Assembly (NCBI RefSeq): GCF_947494755.1
Contig: NZ_CANLVZ010000006.1
Span: 62,001-126,000 of the forward strand
DNA from: an uncultured Tateyamaria sp.
GTDB lineage: Bacteria > Pseudomonadota > Alphaproteobacteria > Rhodobacterales > Rhodobacteraceae
Direction: 5' to 3'
DNA length: 64,000 bases
In this document: in pieces, positions 61,794-64,000 of the stretch
How the letters are laid out: each line of letters opens with the position of its first letter
Numbering within the stretch: position 1 is the first letter of the stretch
The notes under the pieces: model-generated
What the model saw: only the letters and a program-made list of their open reading frames with translations
Databases searched by the model: none
Told to the model about the DNA's origin: nothing
Translations under genes and position numbers: made by a program

Positions 61794-62732
61794 ATGCCGA
61801 TCCTGAGAGTGAATGCAGGCCCCGAGGGGCTCTGCCTTGATCGCTCGCCCGCTGCCCCGTCTTCCGCCTTGCGCAGCGCAGCCCGTGGGACCGGTCCGAT
61901 CATCATTCTGATCCACGGGTTCAAATATGACCCGACCTGCCTGCGCCACTCTCCGCACACCCGCATTTTTGCGCAGCGCACCCATCCGGACAAACCGGGT
62001 GATGTGGCGTGGCTGCGCCATTTGGGCTTTGGCACCGGCGACCCGGGCGAGGGGCTGGCCATCGCCTTTGGCTGGCGGGCGCGGGGCAATATCTGGGCAG
62101 CCCATGCCTCGGCCAGGGCGGCGGGTCGCCAATTGGCGGATATGGTCGCGGATTTGCATCGCCACGCGCCAACCCGTCCGATCCATGTGATGACCCATTC
62201 GATGGGATCCGAAGTGATCTTTGAGGCGCTGCGCACCCTGCCCGCCCACTCGATACAGCGCATCGTCACGATCACCGGCGCCAGCTATATCAGCAGCGCT
62301 GTGACCGCCTTGCAAAGCGGTGCCGGGCGTCTTGCTGAACTCATCAACATCACCAGCCGCGAAAACGATCTGTTCGATTTCATCTATGAACGGCTCATCG
62401 CGCCGCCCGCGCCGCTTGACCGCGCCATCGGGGGTGGTCTTGATCTGCCGAATACCGTGACCATTCAGCTAGATTGCGCCCACACATTGGCCCAACTGAC
62501 CTGCTTTGGCGGTCATGTCGCCCCTGCCAAGGCGCGCGTCTGCCACTGGTCCGGCTACACGCGGCCCGGCGCGTTGCGCTTTTACACCCATTGCCTGCGC
62601 GCGCCGGGGGCCACCCCCTTGGCAGCACTTCAAGCCGCCATGCCAAGCGTCCCTGCCCCCCGTTGGTCACGTCTATTTGCCCAGCCATACACGCCCAAAC
62701 CCTTGCCGGTGGCCCAAAAACACGCATCATGA
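61794..62732 (+). CDS. Alpha/beta hydrolase (DUF900-like)
   Basis: A 312-residue hydrolase. IIILIHGFKYDP (about 39-50) is the oxyanion strand, and the nucleophile elbow is THSMGSE (about 142-148, GxSxG-like HSMGS). RENDLFDFIYE and a late HCLRAPG provide further polar residues. There is no signal peptide or membrane helix. ATG 61794 has AGGAGG five bases upstream, so the longer open frame that crosses the riboswitch region is rejected. Substrate unknown. Confidence 0.82.
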   Translation: MPILRVNAGPEGLCLDRSPAAPSSALRSAARGTGPIIILIHGFKYDPTCLRHSPHTRIFAQRTHPDKPGDVAWLRHLGFGTGDPGEGLAIAFGWRARGNIWAAHASARAAGRQLADMVADLHRHAPTRPIHVMTHSMGSEVIFEALRTLPAHSIQRIVTITGASYISSAVTALQSGAGRLAELINITSRENDLFDFIYERLIAPPAPLDRAIGGGLDLPNTVTIQLDCAHTLAQLTCFGGHVAPAKARVCHWSGYTRPGALRFYTHCLRAPGATPLAALQAAMPSVPAPRWSRLFAQPYTPKPLPVAQKHAS

Positions 62733-62758
62733 CGCCCTGAAACAACAGGGGCTGCGCA

Positions 62759-63445
62759 ATGATTGATCTGTTTTACTGGCCCACGCCAAACGGGTGGAAA
62801 ATCTCCATCGCGCTTGAGGAATTCGGCCTGCCCTACACGACCCACCTGATCGACATCGGGGCGGGCGATCAGTTCAAGCCCGACTTTCTGGCCATTGCCC
62901 CCAACAACCGGATGCCTGCGATCACCGATCCCGATGGGCCGGATGGCGCGCCGATTTCGATCTTTGAAAGTGGGGCGATCCTGCAATATCTGGCACGCAA
63001 GACCGGGCAATTCGGGGGCGCGACCGAACGCGAGCGTATTGCGGTCGATCAATGGCTGATGTGGCAGATGGGCGGCGTCGGCCCGATGGCCGGTCAGGCG
63101 CACCACTTTCTGAAATACGCCCCCGGCATGGGCCACGACATCCCTTATGCCAAGGATCGGTATCGCGCCGAAACGGGGCGGCTTTACGGCGTGTTGGACC
63201 GCCAGCTTACCAAGACCGAATATGTGGCAGGAGATTATTCCATCGCCGACATGGCGATTTGGCCCTGGGCCTCGCTGTGGGAAGGTCAGCAGCAGACGTT
63301 GGAGGACAAACCCAACCTCGCCCGCTGGCTGGATACCGTGGCCGCCCGTCCGGCTGTGCAGCGGGGTCACGCGTTGCATCTGGACAAACGCAACACCAAG
63401 CCTGACGCGGCGGCACAAGAAAAATTGTTCGGCAAAAAAGATTAG
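62759..63445 (+). CDS. Glutathione S-transferase family protein
   Basis: A 228-residue GST with N-terminal thioredoxin fold (MIDLFYWPTPNGWKISIAL, about 1-19), cis-Pro loop NNRMPAITDP, and ESGAILQYLARKTG. The C-terminal helical domain has MWQMGGVGPMAGQAHHF (about 101-117) and DYSIADMAIWPW. This resembles the YfcG/Ure2-like disulfide-reductase subgroup. It follows the alpha/beta hydrolase gene by 26 bases and may be co-transcribed. Confidence 0.88.
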   Translation: MIDLFYWPTPNGWKISIALEEFGLPYTTHLIDIGAGDQFKPDFLAIAPNNRMPAITDPDGPDGAPISIFESGAILQYLARKTGQFGGATERERIAVDQWLMWQMGGVGPMAGQAHHFLKYAPGMGHDIPYAKDRYRAETGRLYGVLDRQLTKTEYVAGDYSIADMAIWPWASLWEGQQQTLEDKPNLARWLDTVAARPAVQRGHALHLDKRNTKPDAAAQEKLFGKKD

Positions 63446-63495
63446 GTGACGCTAGATGGGCGCGCGGGACACCTGATCAAGAAAGACAAACCTCG

Positions 63496-64000
63496 ATGCT
63501 GACTGACTATGTGGCCCCCGAAGTGGTGATTTTGCTGGCCGGTGGTGCCTTTACGATCGGCTATCTGATCATCAACCAGATCGTGCTGCGGCTGATGATC
63601 CTGTTGGGCACAAGCCTTTATATTTACTACTATTTCACCGCTGCCGACACACCCTTGTGGGAGGCGATCTACATCTCGATGGTGATGGGCACGGCCAATC
63701 TGATCGGGCTTGGCGGACTTCTTTGGCAGCAGTCCAAACTGGCCGTGCCGCATGCGCACCGCGACATCTATCCGCTGTTTTCCAGCCTGCCCCCCGGCGA
63801 TTTTCGCGATCTGGTTCTGCGGGCCGAGCGGAAGGTGCTTGAGGCACCGATGCAGGTCACGACCGAAGGGGTGGAGCCGGACACCCTCATCTTTGTGATT
63901 TCCGGCCAGATTGATGTGGTTAAGCGAGGCGAGCGGTTTTCGATGCCGCCCAACCTATTCGTGGGCGAGGTCGCTTACCTGACCCAGCAACCCAGTGCGG
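63496..64000 (+). CDS. Popeye-like / cyclic-nucleotide-binding membrane protein, cut at window end
   Basis: Starts at ATG 63496 and remains open to the last base (168 residues visible). Two or three N-terminal helices (about 12-30, 32-50 and 60-80) precede a cytoplasmic domain with VEPDTLIFVISGQIDV and GEVAYLTQQPSA, the phosphate-binding cassette of the CRP/cNMP-binding fold. The three-helix plus cNMP layout is that of Popeye-domain proteins. The C-terminus is outside the window. Confidence 0.75.
   Translation, partial: MLTDYVAPEVVILLAGGAFTIGYLIINQIVLRLMILLGTSLYIYYYFTAADTPLWEAIYISMVMGTANLIGLGGLLWQQSKLAVPHAHRDIYPLFSSLPPGDFRDLVLRAERKVLEAPMQVTTEGVEPDTLIFVISGQIDVVKRGERFSMPPNLFVGEVAYLTQQPSA

Overview
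The window looks like chromosome of a Roseobacter-group alphaproteobacterium (Rhodobacteraceae). The evidence is the high GC and protein style of the core genes, the glyQ / small membrane protein / glyS order, a Hint-RTX surface protein, an stand-alone ctaD, FolE2, a SAM-II riboswitch upstream of metZ, and ArdA/ParB-type mobile genes next to a tRNA. This assignment is inference, because no 16S gene is present.

Bases 1 to about 12,110 are the right part of an integrated mobile element. From left to right it carries a truncated membrane protein, an SF2 helicase with a PD-(D/E)xK-like tail, a divergent two-gene unit (a DUF488 protein plus an unrecognised 258-residue protein), a secreted thermonuclease-like protein with a partner, an H-NS-type silencer, a small protein, a hairpin-rich leader and antirestriction gene ardA, a large ParB-like protein without ParA, a small protein, and a large serine recombinase. 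The recombinase reading frame runs antisense through the whole tRNA-Ser(UGA) gene, so the tRNA marks the right junction. The left end is not visible. The helicase-nuclease facing the DUF488 pair is the best candidate for an undescribed, possibly defensive, system.

From 12.3 kb onward the genes are core. 12.3-18 kb holds a SPOR lipoprotein, D,D-carboxypeptidase, tmk, holB, tatD and an MBL hydrolase in a tightly overlapped operon. 18-31 kb holds an AEC transporter, a YihY protein, tRNA-Leu(GAG), two paralogous peptidoglycan-binding proteins, a DsbA-like protein, lipB, the Hint-RTX protein, ctaD, a DUF2244 protein, a YqeY protein and carA. 31-42 kb holds a glycosyltransferase with a predicted c-di-GMP-binding domain, regulators, a UbiH-like hydroxylase, a class V aminotransferase, tandem Lrp regulators divergent from ilvC, and an ArsR regulator divergent from a NIPSNAP/monooxygenase/EamA operon.

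42-64 kb holds glmM-folP-folB (folB fused to an extra domain), a cell-wall hydrolase, ppdK, glyS/glyQ, a catalytically dead trypsin-like protein, a TPP decarboxylase overlapping trkH, a ParB-like protein with a probable poly-C frameshift, folE2, metZ behind a SAM-II riboswitch and terminator, an alpha/beta hydrolase, a GST and a truncated Popeye/cNMP-binding protein.

All functional calls come from reading the sequence. No database search was run.
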